64,000 nt of DNA from Alphaproteobacteria bacterium (GCA_016783965.1 JADHVO010000009.1:1-64000), one strand, 5' to 3'. Shown: positions 17,566 through 29,867, counted from the first letter of the stretch. Numbers and translations are program-made. Notes: generated by a model not told the origin, from the letters alone.

Positions 17566-18810
17566 ATGGAGCACAGCCTCTACCGCCGTAGCGATACTTG
17601 CCGACTCTGCCATAGTACGCGCCTCGAAAAGGTTCTGACCCTCAAGCCTACGCCGCCGGCGAACGCCTGCGTGCGGCAGGAACAATTGGGCGACGAACAG
17701 CCCACTTTCCCCCTGAACCTTGCGCTATGCGCAAACTGCGGTCACACGCAGCTTATCGACGTTGTAGATCCCGCTTATCTCTTTTCGCATTACGTCTACG
17801 CTTCGGGCGCTGCACCCGCCATGGTTCGGCACCTTCATGACTACGGTCGCAGGGTCATAGAACGACTCAGGCCGAGCCAAGGTGACTTGGTGGTCGAGGT
17901 AGGTTCAAACGACGGAACCTTTCTTAGGACCTTTCGGGACCACGGGCTGAAAGTCCTCGGCATCGACCCCGCAAAGAACATCGCCGAGCAGGCGAACAAA
18001 TCTGGCATCGAGACCTTAGTGGAATTCTTCAATGCCGGAATCGCACGCGAGGTGCGCGCTAAGTATGGGGCCGCAAAGATCGTCTGCGCCAACCACGTCT
18101 TCGCGCATGTCGCGGATATGCAGGGCTTTGTCGACGGGGCGCGCCATCTGTTGGCAGACGACGGCGTATTCGTGTTCGAAGTAGGCTACCTTGTTGACGT
18201 GTACGAAAAGTCGACCTTCGACACCATCTATCATGAGCATCTCGACTATCATCGCGTGGGGCCACTGCGGCGCTTCTTCGAAGCAAATGGATTACTGATG
18301 TTTGATGCAGAGCGCACCGACATTCAGGGCGGCTCATTGCGTGGCTATGTCAGTCGTCCGGGCGCACGCCAACAATCACCGAACCTGCGGGTGCTTGAAG
18401 ACTATGAGCATAAAATCGGCCTCGACGAACCGGTCACCTTTCGGCGCTTTGCTGACCGCATCAACCGGAGTGGCCTTGAGCTGACGACACTTCTCGCTGG
18501 ACTCAAGGCACAAGGAAAGAAGATCGCCGCCTATGGGCTGCCTGCCAAAGCCACCACGCTGATGTATCACTTCGATCTCGACCAGAGGACCATCGAGTAT
18601 GTCGTCGACGATGCACCCCTTAAGGTGGGCCTCTTTAGCCCTGGCCTACACGTCCCCATTCTATCAGTTAACACTCTCTACGAGAGACATCCGGATTATG
18701 TTGTAGTGCTAGCGTGGAACTTTGCTGACACGATCATTACGCGTCATAAAGCATTTACCGATAAGGGCGGCCGTTTCATTGTGCCGCTGCCTTCCCTTGC
18801 AGTGCGCTAG
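17566..18810 (+). CDS. Sugar C-methyltransferase (NovU/TylC3/KijD1 family)
   Basis: 414 aa from the ATG at 17566; a TTG at 17554 overlapping the cupin stop is possible. It has three parts. The N-terminal zinc-binding domain has CRLC and later CANC pairs. The middle SAM fold has LVVEVGSNDGTFLRTF. The C-terminal Methyltransf_14 domain has KIAAYGLPAKATTLMYHF. The conserved TIYHEHLDYH segment holds the Tyr/Glu/His set that is catalytic in KijD1. Characterised relatives add a methyl group to a carbon (often C3) next to the keto group of a 4-keto-6-deoxy sugar nucleotide, making branched sugars. The dehydratases downstream could supply the keto sugar. Confidence 0.85.
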   Translation: MEHSLYRRSDTCRLCHSTRLEKVLTLKPTPPANACVRQEQLGDEQPTFPLNLALCANCGHTQLIDVVDPAYLFSHYVYASGAAPAMVRHLHDYGRRVIERLRPSQGDLVVEVGSNDGTFLRTFRDHGLKVLGIDPAKNIAEQANKSGIETLVEFFNAGIAREVRAKYGAAKIVCANHVFAHVADMQGFVDGARHLLADDGVFVFEVGYLVDVYEKSTFDTIYHEHLDYHRVGPLRRFFEANGLLMFDAERTDIQGGSLRGYVSRPGARQQSPNLRVLEDYEHKIGLDEPVTFRRFADRINRSGLELTTLLAGLKAQGKKIAAYGLPAKATTLMYHFDLDQRTIEYVVDDAPLKVGLFSPGLHVPILSVNTLYERHPDYVVVLAWNFADTIITRHKAFTDKGGRFIVPLPSLAVR

Positions 18811-19728
18811 ATGACAGCGCTCAACCTGGCCCTCTTGGGCGCCGGGCGGTGGGGCCAGCGCTACATCGAGGCTATCCGCAGCATCGATACGCTGCGCTTG
18901 GTTGCTCTCGCGAGTCAGAACCCGGAGAGCGCCGCACGTGTACCGGCCGGATGTCGGATCTTTGCGGATTGGCGAGACGCGGTCACAGCACCGGGCATTG
19001 ACGCTGTTGTCGTGGCAACGCCACCTCACCTGCACGCTGAAATGGCACTGGCTTCGATCGACGCCCACCGACCAGTGCTGATAGAGAAACCGCTAACCCT
19101 CTCATTGGACGAAGCAGCTGCTGTCGAAAAGAGTGCGATACGACGAGGCGTTCTCGCCGTCGTGGGCCACACGCATCTTTATAATCCCGCCTTTCGCGAA
19201 TTGAAGCGTCGTCGAGAAGACGTTGGCGCTGTGCGCGCGATAAGGTCAGTAGCGGGAAACTGGGGACCTTTCCGTGCGGATGTCAGTCCGCTCTGGGACT
19301 GGTCACCGCACGACTTATCGATGTGCCTGGACCTCATTGGTGGGTGTCCAAAGGTCATCGGCGCTGAGCGTACCGCGGAGAGCCGCGCCGAGGCCGGCTT
19401 GGCCTCCAACTATCGATTGCAATTGGAATTTGCCGGGCCCATCGACGTTGGCATTGAGGTTGGCAATTTGATGGATGCGAAAAAGCGTCGGTTTGACGTC
19501 ATCGGCGACGATGGCAGCCTGATTTTCGACGACGTGCTAAGTAGACTCACACTTCACCGTAAGGGCTCGGAAATCGAAATCCCGGTGTGCGGCGAGCGCC
19601 CGCTCACTCAACAGATTATTGAGTTTGTGGAAGCCATTCGCGCCGGAAACACGCAAGGTTCAAGCCTTCGGATTGGCTGTAATATCGTTCAGATCATCGC
19701 AGAGTGCGAGCGCTTGACGACAACCTGA
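18811..19728 (+). CDS. Gfo/Idh/MocA family oxidoreductase
   Basis: 305 aa. The ATG follows the C-methyltransferase stop with no gap. The Rossmann start LALLGAGRWGQRYIEAI, the VVATPPHLHAEMA strand and VLIEKPLTL with its EKP lysine are clear. The C-terminal substrate domain contains SPLWDWSPHDLSMCLDL, where the His and Asp correspond to the usual active-site positions. In this setting it likely reduces or oxidises a keto sugar nucleotide, possibly the final reduction after C-methylation. It is shorter than the WbpB-like protein at 12181-13290 and clearly a different subfamily. Confidence 0.85.
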   Translation: MTALNLALLGAGRWGQRYIEAIRSIDTLRLVALASQNPESAARVPAGCRIFADWRDAVTAPGIDAVVVATPPHLHAEMALASIDAHRPVLIEKPLTLSLDEAAAVEKSAIRRGVLAVVGHTHLYNPAFRELKRRREDVGAVRAIRSVAGNWGPFRADVSPLWDWSPHDLSMCLDLIGGCPKVIGAERTAESRAEAGLASNYRLQLEFAGPIDVGIEVGNLMDAKKRRFDVIGDDGSLIFDDVLSRLTLHRKGSEIEIPVCGERPLTQQIIEFVEAIRAGNTQGSSLRIGCNIVQIIAECERLTTT

Positions 19729-19783
19729 GGTCCACGCGATAACTTCTGTTGGTACCGGTCTTTGTGCCATCGTCCAAAATGAG

Positions 19784-19856
19784 TGACGAAGAACCTAGAC
19801 GCGTGAGACAACTGCCGGAAAGAATCCGTTTCGCCGCACAAGTAAGTTCTTCGTCA
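19784..19856 (+). promoter_or_regulatory. Inverted repeat in the 4,6-dehydratase leader
   Basis: TGACGAAGAAC (19784-19794) is an exact reverse complement of GTTCTTCGTCA (19846-19856), 51 bases apart. The right arm ends ten bases before the dehydratase ATG, next to the AGGAC that could be its ribosome site. The arms could form a long stem in the mRNA leader or bind a dimeric regulator. No T-run follows, so a terminator is unlikely. Confidence 0.45.
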
Positions 19857-19866
19857 GGACACTCAC

Positions 19867-20853
19867 ATGAAAAAAATTGTGATCACTGGTGGGGCCGGTT
19901 TCATCGGCTCGCATGTCACTGAGCAGATCTGCGAGTCCTTTCCTGACGCACAGGTCGTTGTTCTGGACAAGATGACCTATGCAGCCGATATCGGCTATCT
20001 CTTGCCATTGGTGCAGGCGAAGCGGATAGAACTCTCCGTCGGAGATGTCTGCGACTATAAGTTCTGTGTGGAGGTTCTTGCGGGCTGCGATTTGCTTATC
20101 CATGCAGCAGCTGAAAGTCACGTCGATCGGTCCTTTCACAGCTCAATGCTCTTTACCCGGACGAATGCGGTGGGAACGCATACGATCTTGGAGGCCGCGC
20201 GGACGACACATGTTCCTCGCATTATCCATGTAAGCACCGATGAGGTCTATGGCGAGGTCATGACGAGTGCGCGGGATGAAACCGGCGCGATGAACCCGAC
20301 CAACCCCTACTCCGCGTCCAAGGCGGCCGCTGAGATGATCGTGCGCGGCTATCTTCACTCTTTCAAGCTTCCGATAATTGTCGTGCGGGCCAATAACGTT
20401 TGCGGGATCCGCCAATTTCCCGAGAAACTCATCCCTCGAAGCATCATGGCACTGATCGCCGGTGAGAAAATTCCGCTGCATGGTACCGGCAAGAACACTC
20501 GTCACTATCTTTGCGCGACGGACTTCGCATTGGCTTTGGCTCTCCTGGCCAAGAAGGGTAAGGACAACGAGACGTATAACATAGGGTCTCCGGATGAATT
20601 TACGAATCGCGCCGTGGCAGAGATGATTTGTGCCTCGTTTGGCTACGATCCTAAGGATCACATTACCTATGTTGCGGACCGGCCATTTAACGATCGCCGG
20701 TACCTGATTTCGTGGGACAAAATTGCCCAACTCGGCTGGAAACCACAACGGACCCTTCCTCTCGAGCTTCCTGCGATTGTTGCCTGGTATCGTAAGAACG
20801 CGGACAATATGCTTAGCCGCATGTCGCTCGCAAAAACGCACGATCAGGACTAG
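19867..20853 (+). CDS. NDP-sugar 4,6-dehydratase (RmlB-like)
   Basis: A 328-aa extended [12 protein letters not shown] is the NAD motif, and [20 protein letters not shown] and YSASKA are the hallmarks of dTDP-glucose 4,6-dehydratases. The later [10 protein letters not shown] and [15 protein letters not shown] segments also match. It differs from housekeeping RmlB in HYLCATDFA, where RDWLYVEDH is usual. No rmlA, rmlC or rmlD is in the window. The nucleotide (dTDP, UDP or other) is therefore uncertain. It would make a 4-keto-6-deoxy sugar, a possible substrate for the C-methyltransferase upstream. Confidence 0.85.
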   Translation: MKKIVITGGAGFIGSHVTEQICESFPDAQVVVLDKMTYAADIGYLLPLVQAKRIELSVGDVCDYKFCVEVLAGCDLLIHAAAESHVDRSFHSSMLFTRTNAVGTHTILEAARTTHVPRIIHVSTDEVYGEVMTSARDETGAMNPTNPYSASKAAAEMIVRGYLHSFKLPIIVVRANNVCGIRQFPEKLIPRSIMALIAGEKIPLHGTGKNTRHYLCATDFALALALLAKKGKDNETYNIGSPDEFTNRAVAEMICASFGYDPKDHITYVADRPFNDRRYLISWDKIAQLGWKPQRTLPLELPAIVAWYRKNADNMLSRMSLAKTHDQD

Positions 20854-20948
20854 GTGCGGAGCGACTTACCCGGCAACGGCACTCTCGCAATGACAAAGCC
20901 CCGGTTTTCGAGCTATTAGCGAATGTCTATTCGCCAGACTGGAGCTCA

Positions 20949-22031
20949 ATGAAAATGGCGCAATCGAATACCCACAAGGTCGCCCTCATCACTGGCGTGA
21001 CGGGCCAAGACGGTGCCTATCTCTCGGAGCTCTTGCTTCAGAAGGGCTATGTCGTCCATGGGATCAAGCGCCGTTCGTCATCCTTCAATACCGGCCGTAT
21101 CGAGCACCTCTACCAGGATCCCCACGTTCGAGACCAGCGGTTTATCCTTCACTATGGTGATATGACCGATGCTACGAATCTCATACGCATTGTTCAGCAG
21201 GTCCAGCCGGACGAGGTATACAATCTAGCTGCGCAATCCCATGTGCAGGTCAGTTTTGAAACTTCGGAGTATACGGCTAATGCGGACGGAATTGGTCCGC
21301 TACGATTGCTTGAGGCCATTCGCCTTTTGGGCCTGACCAAGAAGACCCGATTCTATCAGGCATCGACGTCGGAACTGTACGGCAAGGTTAAGGAGATTCC
21401 CCAACGGGAGACAACGCCGTTTTACCCACGCAGCCCTTACGCAGCGGCGAAGCTCTACGCATATTGGATTGTCGTGAATTATCGCGAAGCTTATGGCATG
21501 CACGCTTCGAACGGTATCTTGTTCAACCACGAGAGCCCGCTGCGCGGTGAAACGTTCGTCACGAGAAAGATCACACGCGGCGCGGCGGCTATCAGGCGCG
21601 GCATCCAACAAATCCTTTATCTCGGCAACCTCGACTCAAAACGTGATTGGGGTCATGCGCGGGAATATGTCCGTGGCATGTGGCTCATGCTGCAGCAAGA
21701 GCAGCCAGACGATTACGTGCTGGCGACAGGCCAGACCACGGTTGTCCGGGACTTCGCGACAAAGGCTTTCCATGAAGTTGGCATCGAGCTCGAATGGAAG
21801 GGACGGGGCGTTGATGAGGAAGGCATCTGTAGGAAGACAGGACGGGTGTACGTCAAGGTCGATCCACGATACTTCCGGCCGACCGAAGTTGATTTGTTGA
21901 TTGGCGATCCTTCCAAAGCCGAAGCGAAGCTAGGATGGAAGCACACTACCACCTGGGAAGAACTTTGCGCCGAAATGGTGCGCGAAGACCTTATTGCGGT
22001 CGACAACGAGAAGCGGCGTAGCGATGACTGA
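20949..22031 (+). CDS. gmd: GDP-mannose 4,6-dehydratase
   Basis: 360 aa, close to the usual Gmd length. Landmarks are [97 protein letters not shown] and [10 protein letters not shown], all diagnostic. It converts GDP-D-mannose to GDP-4-keto-6-deoxy-D-mannose with bound NADP. It overlaps the next gene, GDP-fucose synthase, by 8 bases. The product may also feed other keto-sugar enzymes here, including the C-methyltransferase. A second in-frame ATG lies at 20955. Confidence 0.97.
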   Translation: MKMAQSNTHKVALITGVTGQDGAYLSELLLQKGYVVHGIKRRSSSFNTGRIEHLYQDPHVRDQRFILHYGDMTDATNLIRIVQQVQPDEVYNLAAQSHVQVSFETSEYTANADGIGPLRLLEAIRLLGLTKKTRFYQASTSELYGKVKEIPQRETTPFYPRSPYAAAKLYAYWIVVNYREAYGMHASNGILFNHESPLRGETFVTRKITRGAAAIRRGIQQILYLGNLDSKRDWGHAREYVRGMWLMLQQEQPDDYVLATGQTTVVRDFATKAFHEVGIELEWKGRGVDEEGICRKTGRVYVKVDPRYFRPTEVDLLIGDPSKAEAKLGWKHTTTWEELCAEMVREDLIAVDNEKRRSDD

Positions 22032-22977
22032 GGTTATATTTCCGCTCCGCGGAAAGCGGATTTGGGTCGCCGGTCACAAAGGGATGGTCGGTTCGGCGAT
22101 TGTTCGGCGGCTCAGGATCGAGGACTGCGAAATCCTGACAGCGGATCGCGCGGCCCTGGATCTCAGGGACCAAGCGTCAACGCGCGCGTGGATCGCCTCG
22201 CACAAGCCCGATTCCATCATAGTTGCTGCGGCTAGGGTTGGGGGAATTTTGGCTAATTCCAGCTATCCCGCTGACTTCCTTTTCGACAATTTGATTATTG
22301 AATCCAATATCATCGAAGCGGCCTTTCGAAACGAAACGGCTAAGGTGATGTTCTTGGGCTCCAGTTGCATCTATCCGCGGCTTGCTCCGCAGCCAATCGT
22401 GGAGGAGTCCTTGCTAACCGGCCCACTAGAGAAGACGAACGAGTGGTACGCCATCGCGAAGATTGCCGGGATCAAGCTGTGCCAAGCCTATCGGGAACAG
22501 CACGGGCGCGATTTCATCGCGGCAATGCCGACCAACCTGTATGGCCCTGGCGACAACTACGACCTCAATACCAGTCACGTACTACCAGCTCTGATCCGAA
22601 AGGCCCATGAAGCAAAGGTCCAAAACCTTTCCTCGATGGTCATCTGGGGCACAGGGACGCCGCGCCGGGAATTCATGCACGTCGATGATTGTGCGGACGG
22701 AGTCGTATTCCTTCTGAAGCATTATTCAGGAGCGATACACATCAACGTTGGTTCTGGGAACGATGTCACTGTTTTGGAATTAGCCAAGCTAGTATGCAAG
22801 GTGGTCGGCTTCCACGGCGAAATTGCGAACGATCTCTCCAAGCCTGACGGTACACCACGCAAGCAGATGAGCAGCGAACGGCTCTTTGCGATGGGATGGG
22901 CACCGCGAATTGCCTTGGAAGACGGTATACGTTCCGCCTACGAATCGTTCAGGCAGAACCAGCCTGGCTCCCTCTGA
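22024..22977 (+). CDS. fcl: GDP-L-fucose synthase
   Basis: 317 aa from the ATG at 22024, chosen over an earlier ATG at 21994 because it gives the normal family N-terminus ([20 protein letters not shown]) and a short overlap with gmd. The protein shows [42 protein letters not shown] (Tyr/Lys catalytic pair), [12 protein letters not shown] and HVDDCADG. It is a dual 3,5-epimerase/4-reductase that makes GDP-L-fucose from GDP-4-keto-6-deoxymannose with NADPH. It is the last plus-strand gene of the cluster and converges on the nucleotidyltransferase-like gene. Confidence 0.95.
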   Translation: MTEVIFPLRGKRIWVAGHKGMVGSAIVRRLRIEDCEILTADRAALDLRDQASTRAWIASHKPDSIIVAAARVGGILANSSYPADFLFDNLIIESNIIEAAFRNETAKVMFLGSSCIYPRLAPQPIVEESLLTGPLEKTNEWYAIAKIAGIKLCQAYREQHGRDFIAAMPTNLYGPGDNYDLNTSHVLPALIRKAHEAKVQNLSSMVIWGTGTPRREFMHVDDCADGVVFLLKHYSGAIHINVGSGNDVTVLELAKLVCKVVGFHGEIANDLSKPDGTPRKQMSSERLFAMGWAPRIALEDGIRSAYESFRQNQPGSL

Positions 22978-23121
22978 CATATCGGCGCATACGAGGCGGA
23001 TGGCCGCGGCGTCGAGCCTTCCGCCGAGGCCCAGTCGCTGCGCTTGTTAGATTCGAGACTTCCGAACACACGATTGCTCGGCCTTGTTCTGCTGTTGCCG
23101 CGATTGCACGACGATGCCACA

Positions 23122-24309
23122 CTAAGCGCGCCGCGCTCCAGCACGCCACACACGTCGCCACACCCAGGAGGGCAGCCGGATCACCGGATACAAAAAGAAG
23201 AATGGGCGGGGGAGCCGCAGGCGCATAAAATCGGTCCAGCCGATAAGGCGCGTCTCAAACGTCCACCACGCTTGACGCAAATTGCTCGCCAAGAGAAATT
23301 GAGACAAGGCGATCTTCAGAGAGCCTTCCATCTCGGTCTCCGGTCCGGTGATCGTGTCAAGCGCGACGGACACGAGCCAGCGCGAAATCCGATCCTGCCC
23401 AATGCCATCGGACAATGCGTTGGGCAATTCAAAGCCGAACAATTCTCTGCAAAGCACCAGCGCTTGTTCGGCCGCGCGCTGCGCTCCTACACGTTGTGCG
23501 CAACGATACAGGTTCAAGATCTGATCTGGCGTCTTTTGTCCGAGCCAAGCGGCGACATCTGCAAGCCATTTGAGCCGACCCCATGCATGATGTGTTCCGT
23601 GCAGGCAAAGGTAGCTGAACAATTGCTCGTCGCTTAGTGTTCGTAGTTTCCGGCCGGGACCTCCGACTTCAACCCATTGGCCGGCGTCACTAAAGCCCGG
23701 CGCGATTTCCAGCGCCATGTTATCAGTGAGTCGCCAGTGCAACTCCACCGCAATACTGTACTTCGCGTTTCGAAAGATCGCTTCATGGGCAAACTGGGTC
23801 CACACCAGGAACTGAGCTTCGGACAGATCGGAGGGCGGGGACCGACGCTCATAACCCAATTCGTGCAATACGCGGACCGCCCGGCCGACACATTCCGGCG
23901 GTACCAAGGTGTCTATGTCCCACGCGTGTTTGATGGCTAGCGATCCGTACGCCAACACCGCGAGGGCCGAACCTTTGAGGTTCAGGTTCGGTATGCCAGC
24001 CGCATCGAAAGCCGCTCGGATTCGCAGCGCCTCGGCGCCCATCATTAGAGCTTCTCTCGCAGTATCGCTCGCAGCCGCTGCAATCTGGCTCTTCGCTCTG
24101 GCAGGAACGACCAAGCCCGACTGCGATAGCGAGTTGTGTACCAGACCGGCAACGCGATGACGAAAGACCAATCGCAGGACCTCGTCCCAGTTCAGAGGTA
24201 CAGCACCAACAAGCTTGATCGCTTCGTCGCGTCTCGCGGACGGTTGCCAAATGCAACACGCGGCTACCAGCCGTAACTCGGGAGAGAGATCATCGGTCAA
24301 CAGAGGCAT
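23122..24309 (-). CDS. Nucleotidyltransferase-fold protein (NTP_transf_5-like)
   Basis: 395 aa. NLNLKGSALAVLAYGSLAIK followed by HAWDIDTLV carries a D-x-D pair and matches the uncharacterised nucleotidyltransferase family PF14907. HEAIFRNAKYSIAVELHWRL supplies the third acidic position. The C-terminal third is helical and ends with a basic, hydrophobic stretch (FFFLYPVIRLPSWVWRR) that may touch the membrane. Such genes recur beside exopolysaccharide and peptide-modification loci, but no activity is established. It stands alone on the minus strand at the right end of the sugar genes. Confidence 0.7.
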   Translation of the reverse strand: MPLLTDDLSPELRLVAACCIWQPSARRDEAIKLVGAVPLNWDEVLRLVFRHRVAGLVHNSLSQSGLVVPARAKSQIAAAASDTAREALMMGAEALRIRAAFDAAGIPNLNLKGSALAVLAYGSLAIKHAWDIDTLVPPECVGRAVRVLHELGYERRSPPSDLSEAQFLVWTQFAHEAIFRNAKYSIAVELHWRLTDNMALEIAPGFSDAGQWVEVGGPGRKLRTLSDEQLFSYLCLHGTHHAWGRLKWLADVAAWLGQKTPDQILNLYRCAQRVGAQRAAEQALVLCRELFGFELPNALSDGIGQDRISRWLVSVALDTITGPETEMEGSLKIALSQFLLASNLRQAWWTFETRLIGWTDFMRLRLPRPFFFLYPVIRLPSWVWRRVWRAGARRA

Positions 24310-24377
24310 GCGAACAGACCAGTTTTCCAGAACGAATTCCCAAGGCTCGCTCCCGGTAGGGATGGATCATCCTACTT

Positions 24378-24650
24378 TCACGCGTTCGAACCTTGGCTTC
24401 GATTCCAACGCACTCGTGCGACTTCTAGCCGCTCAGCGCTTTGCAATTTCCACCATGCCCGCTTGCTCCGACCGATGAAGGTAATTCGATGGGCGTCGGC
24501 TTCACCCAGCTCCTTGAGTTCGGTCGCCAGGGTCTCGCGGTCCCAGTCCGCCAGCTCGGCTAGCCGATTGTACGCGATGGCCAAGACTCGCTTCTGGGCG
24601 TCGTCCAAGTCCGAGGCGGTGACCACCGGACGTACCGCGTTCGATTTCAC
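24378..24650 (-). pseudogene. ParB/Srx-like domain fragment
   Basis: A 90-codon frame from a GTG at 24650. The segment DDAQKRVLAIAYNRLAELADWDRETLATELKEL resembles the helical end of the ParB-like domain that precedes DNA methylase domains in phage and plasmid proteins (A-Q-x-R-x-x-x-I-A-x-N-R-L-A-E-L-A-x-W-D). The ParB core that should come before it is absent: a stop sits a few codons upstream in frame. What follows (after about residue 50) diverges. It is best read as a remnant of a mobile-element gene rather than a working protein. Confidence 0.45.
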
Positions 24651-25507
24651 CGCCCCGCATACACTTGCGGATCATCGGAGTGCATTTGCCGGCGGGCGCC
24701 ACCCGGTAAGAATTCTCCCGCGCCGTGAGCGGTCCTAAACTTCCGAGTGCCCTCGGGTCGCTGGCGTCAATTGATAGACGTTCACGATACGGCGCTGCGG
24801 CCGGAAGAAAATCCGGTGCGTCTGCCGCCGCCATCCTTTAAGAAATCCCCGCGCTGAACTCGAACGCGGGGCAAGAAACTCAAGGGTGGTTGGGACGCAC
24901 TGCCTGGGCTTCGCCCCGCGAACACCATGGCAGAATTCGAAATGGTGACAACCCCTGAGGCAGCGCGCGCAGGCCTACAACCGATGACAGAGAACGAACG
25001 GGGGAGCGATCCCGTCTCTCCCTGCAGCAGCACAGCTTGGGCCACAGATTGGGTAACACGTTTTCCGTGTGGTCTCCTTTGTTAAGTTGTATGCGTAAAC
25101 ATACCCACATGCAGGGGGAAAACAGTAGGGAAGTCTATCTGGGTGTACGCGCACACAGCGCTCCATCACTCTCGTGAGGCTCACAGCCCCGAACTGCGGG
25201 TTTGGTGGGGCGCTGTTGCCGAATTTTGGATATCGGCGGCGTTCGCAACCCGGTCTTCAAACTTTGCTTGTTGCCGCCGAGCAGACCAAAGGGCGACCAG
25301 CGCAGCGCCTCCCGCGAGCCCTGCTCAGGCCAGCTGGCGATTGTAGATGGCCTGCTGACGGTGGGGGCCTGCTTCTCCCAGGGTCAGGTGGACAGCGGCG
25401 CAAGACACACCCAGACGTTATCCTCCCCGCTTGCCCGAAATGCCATTTCCACATGCGCGTTGGCGAGCGCTAATGCTGCCAAATTCTTGTCGTAGGTGGG
25501 TCAACGT
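24651..25507. other. Gene-poor, decayed region
   Basis: 857 bases with several short overlapping frames in all phases and no recognisable domain. On the minus strand an AAAGGAG near 25075 resembles a strong ribosome site, but the frame behind it (to 24880) has odd composition and no start at the right spacing. Together with the ParB-like fragment to its left and the altered PAP2 gene to its right, it looks like a worn boundary between the polysaccharide island and the core chromosome. Confidence 0.4.
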
Positions 25508-25909
25508 CTAACGATCATTGGCTAGAGAAAAGTGCGCCTTGTACAATGCCGCGGCGAGCAGCCCCGCTAGCCAGCCGAACAAGGCACCAGCCAAGACATC
25601 ACTCACAAATTGCCAGTCTCCAACGATCAGCGCCGCACCTGCGACTACGAGTAGGGGCAGAAGCACGGACGCAGTCGCCCTGTGCAGCTGCATCATCGCC
25701 GCTGAGAACGACATCGTGAGTGTCATGTGACCGGAGGGGAAGCTTGAGTCGCCTGCCCCCGCGAAAAGGTGAAAGGCATGTCCGGCACCGTCCAAGAGAA
25801 GTGGTCGCGGGGACGGCATTCCAAAGAACCATTTGAGGACCGCGTCGTTGGCTGCGTACGCGGAGACGGACGCCAGCGCGGCAACAACGACGGATCGAGC
25901 GCGTTTCAA
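25508..25909 (-). CDS. PAP2-superfamily protein, motif 3 altered
   Basis: A 133-aa membrane protein with a TTG start at 25909; the frame is closed by a stop at 25922-25924. It has PAP2 motif 1 with wide spacing (K26...R35-P36) and motif 2 PSGH at 58-61. Motif 3 reads GDWQFVSDVLAG, with Gln100 where the catalytic His is expected four residues before Asp104. Codon CAA is clear. It is also shorter than most family members (about 180-240 aa), lacking N-terminal helices. A lipid-phosphate phosphatase (for example for undecaprenyl pyrophosphate) would be the ancestral role. This copy may be inactive or decaying. Confidence 0.6.
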   Translation of the reverse strand: MKRARSVVVAALASVSAYAANDAVLKWFFGMPSPRPLLLDGAGHAFHLFAGAGDSSFPSGHMTLTMSFSAAMMQLHRATASVLLPLLVVAGAALIVGDWQFVSDVLAGALFGWLAGLLAAALYKAHFSLANDR

Positions 25910-26125
25910 ATCTGGACCTGACTAGCCGATTCCAGAAGGCCATGCTGCCGTCGCTGCTCCGCTTGCGCTTCCGCCGCCGGTGGATGAACCGAAGCATCGC
26001 GATATCAAAGTGAGATAGCCGCCGTTGCCTCAACCGACCGAAGAGAAGCGTGTTCTCCCTTGACCGGAGGCGAACAGAGACCGTGAGGCGCGCGAGGCCT
26101 CGGTGCACAGGGCGCCCGCGCCATG

Positions 26126-26611
26126 TCAGGCGTCGGCGGCGACCCGGACCTTGAGCATCTTATCCGGCTCGCCGCTGATGGCGCCGTTGTTGTGCTCGCC
26201 ACCCTTCTTGATGGCGTCGACATGGTCCATGCCGTCGACCACCTGGCCCCAGACCGAATACTGGCGGTCCAGCCACGGTGCGTCGTCGAAGCAGATGAAG
26301 AACTGGCTGTTGGCGCTGTTCGGACTGTTCGTTCGCGCCGCCGAAACTGTGCCGCGCTTGTGCTTCTCGTTCGAAAATTCGGCCTTCAGGTCTGGCAGAT
26401 CCGAACCGCCCGTGCCGGTGCCCGTGGGATCACCTGTCTGGGCCATGAAGCCGGGGATCACGCGATGGAACGGTACGCCGTCATAGAAGCCCTTGCGCGC
26501 CAGTTCCTTGATCCGCGCGACATGACCCGGCGCGAGGTCGGGCCGCAGTTCGACGACGACAAGGCCGGTCTTCAGCTCGATGATCAGTGTGTTCTCGGGA
26601 TCGCGTGCCAT
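26126..26611 (-). CDS. ppiB: Cyclophilin-type peptidyl-prolyl isomerase
   Basis: 161 aa from the ATG at 26611, whose A is shared with the TAA stop of coaD (TAATG). Cyclophilin landmarks are VPFHRVIPGFMAQTGDPTGT (catalytic Arg), SAARTNSPNSANSQFFICF and LDRQYSVWGQVVDGMD. There is no signal peptide, so it is cytoplasmic, speeding cis-trans isomerisation of Xaa-Pro bonds. The gyrA-coaD-ppi order with tight spacing suggests one transcript. Confidence 0.93.
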   Translation of the reverse strand: MARDPENTLIIELKTGLVVVELRPDLAPGHVARIKELARKGFYDGVPFHRVIPGFMAQTGDPTGTGTGGSDLPDLKAEFSNEKHKRGTVSAARTNSPNSANSQFFICFDDAPWLDRQYSVWGQVVDGMDHVDAIKKGGEHNNGAISGEPDKMLKVRVAADA

Positions 26612-27138
26612 TATTTTCCTGCTCGTTCCTTGCAGCGTTTGACCAGTTGGTCCGAAACATTGGGAGTCGTAAACGGTTTCACGTCGCCGCCCAACATCGC
26701 AATCTCCTTCACCAGCTTCGACGCGATCACCTGGTTGCGCGGGTCTGCCATCAGGAAAACCGTCTCGATGTCGGGCGCCAGCCGCTGGTTCATGCCCGCG
26801 ATCTGGAACTCGTATTCGAAGTCCGACATGGCGCGCAGCCCGCGGATTACGATCGCCGCGCCGACCTTGTGCGCCAGGGCCACCTGGAGCTCGTTTTCGA
26901 ATGGCACGACCTCTATCGTCGCCTGCCCGCCGGTGATGTGCTTGGCTTCGTGCATCCACATCGCGGTGCGTTCTTCCAGCGAGAACAGCGGCGTCTTTCC
27001 GGTGCCGGTCGCGAGACCGATCACCAGATGGTCCACCAGCTTGACCGCGCGCTTGGCGATGTCGATGTGCCCGAGCGTGACGGGATCGAAGGTGCCGGGA
27101 TAAAGGCCAATGCGTCTCTTGCCCGTCTCATTCGTCAC
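26611..27138 (-). CDS. coaD: Phosphopantetheine adenylyltransferase
   Basis: 175 aa. GLYPGTFDPVTLGHIDI carries the nucleotidyltransferase T/H-x-G-H motif (His24). GLRAMSDFEYEFQIAGMNQRL and TVFLMADPRNQVIASKLVKEIA match the substrate-binding and C-terminal parts of CoaD. It joins AMP to 4'-phosphopantetheine to form dephospho-CoA, the fourth step of coenzyme A synthesis. It lies two bases after the gyrA stop and overlaps the cyclophilin start by one base. Confidence 0.97.
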   Translation of the reverse strand: MTNETGKRRIGLYPGTFDPVTLGHIDIAKRAVKLVDHLVIGLATGTGKTPLFSLEERTAMWMHEAKHITGGQATIEVVPFENELQVALAHKVGAAIVIRGLRAMSDFEYEFQIAGMNQRLAPDIETVFLMADPRNQVIASKLVKEIAMLGGDVKPFTTPNVSDQLVKRCKERAGK

Positions 27139-27140
27139 GG

Positions 27141-29867
<2,727 letters not shown>

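Noticed and set aside
303..24309. Lasso-peptide cluster (AsnB-like cyclase plus NTP_transf_5-like protein)
   Set aside because: No precursor peptide, B1 or B2 protease genes are seen, and all neighbours are polysaccharide genes.
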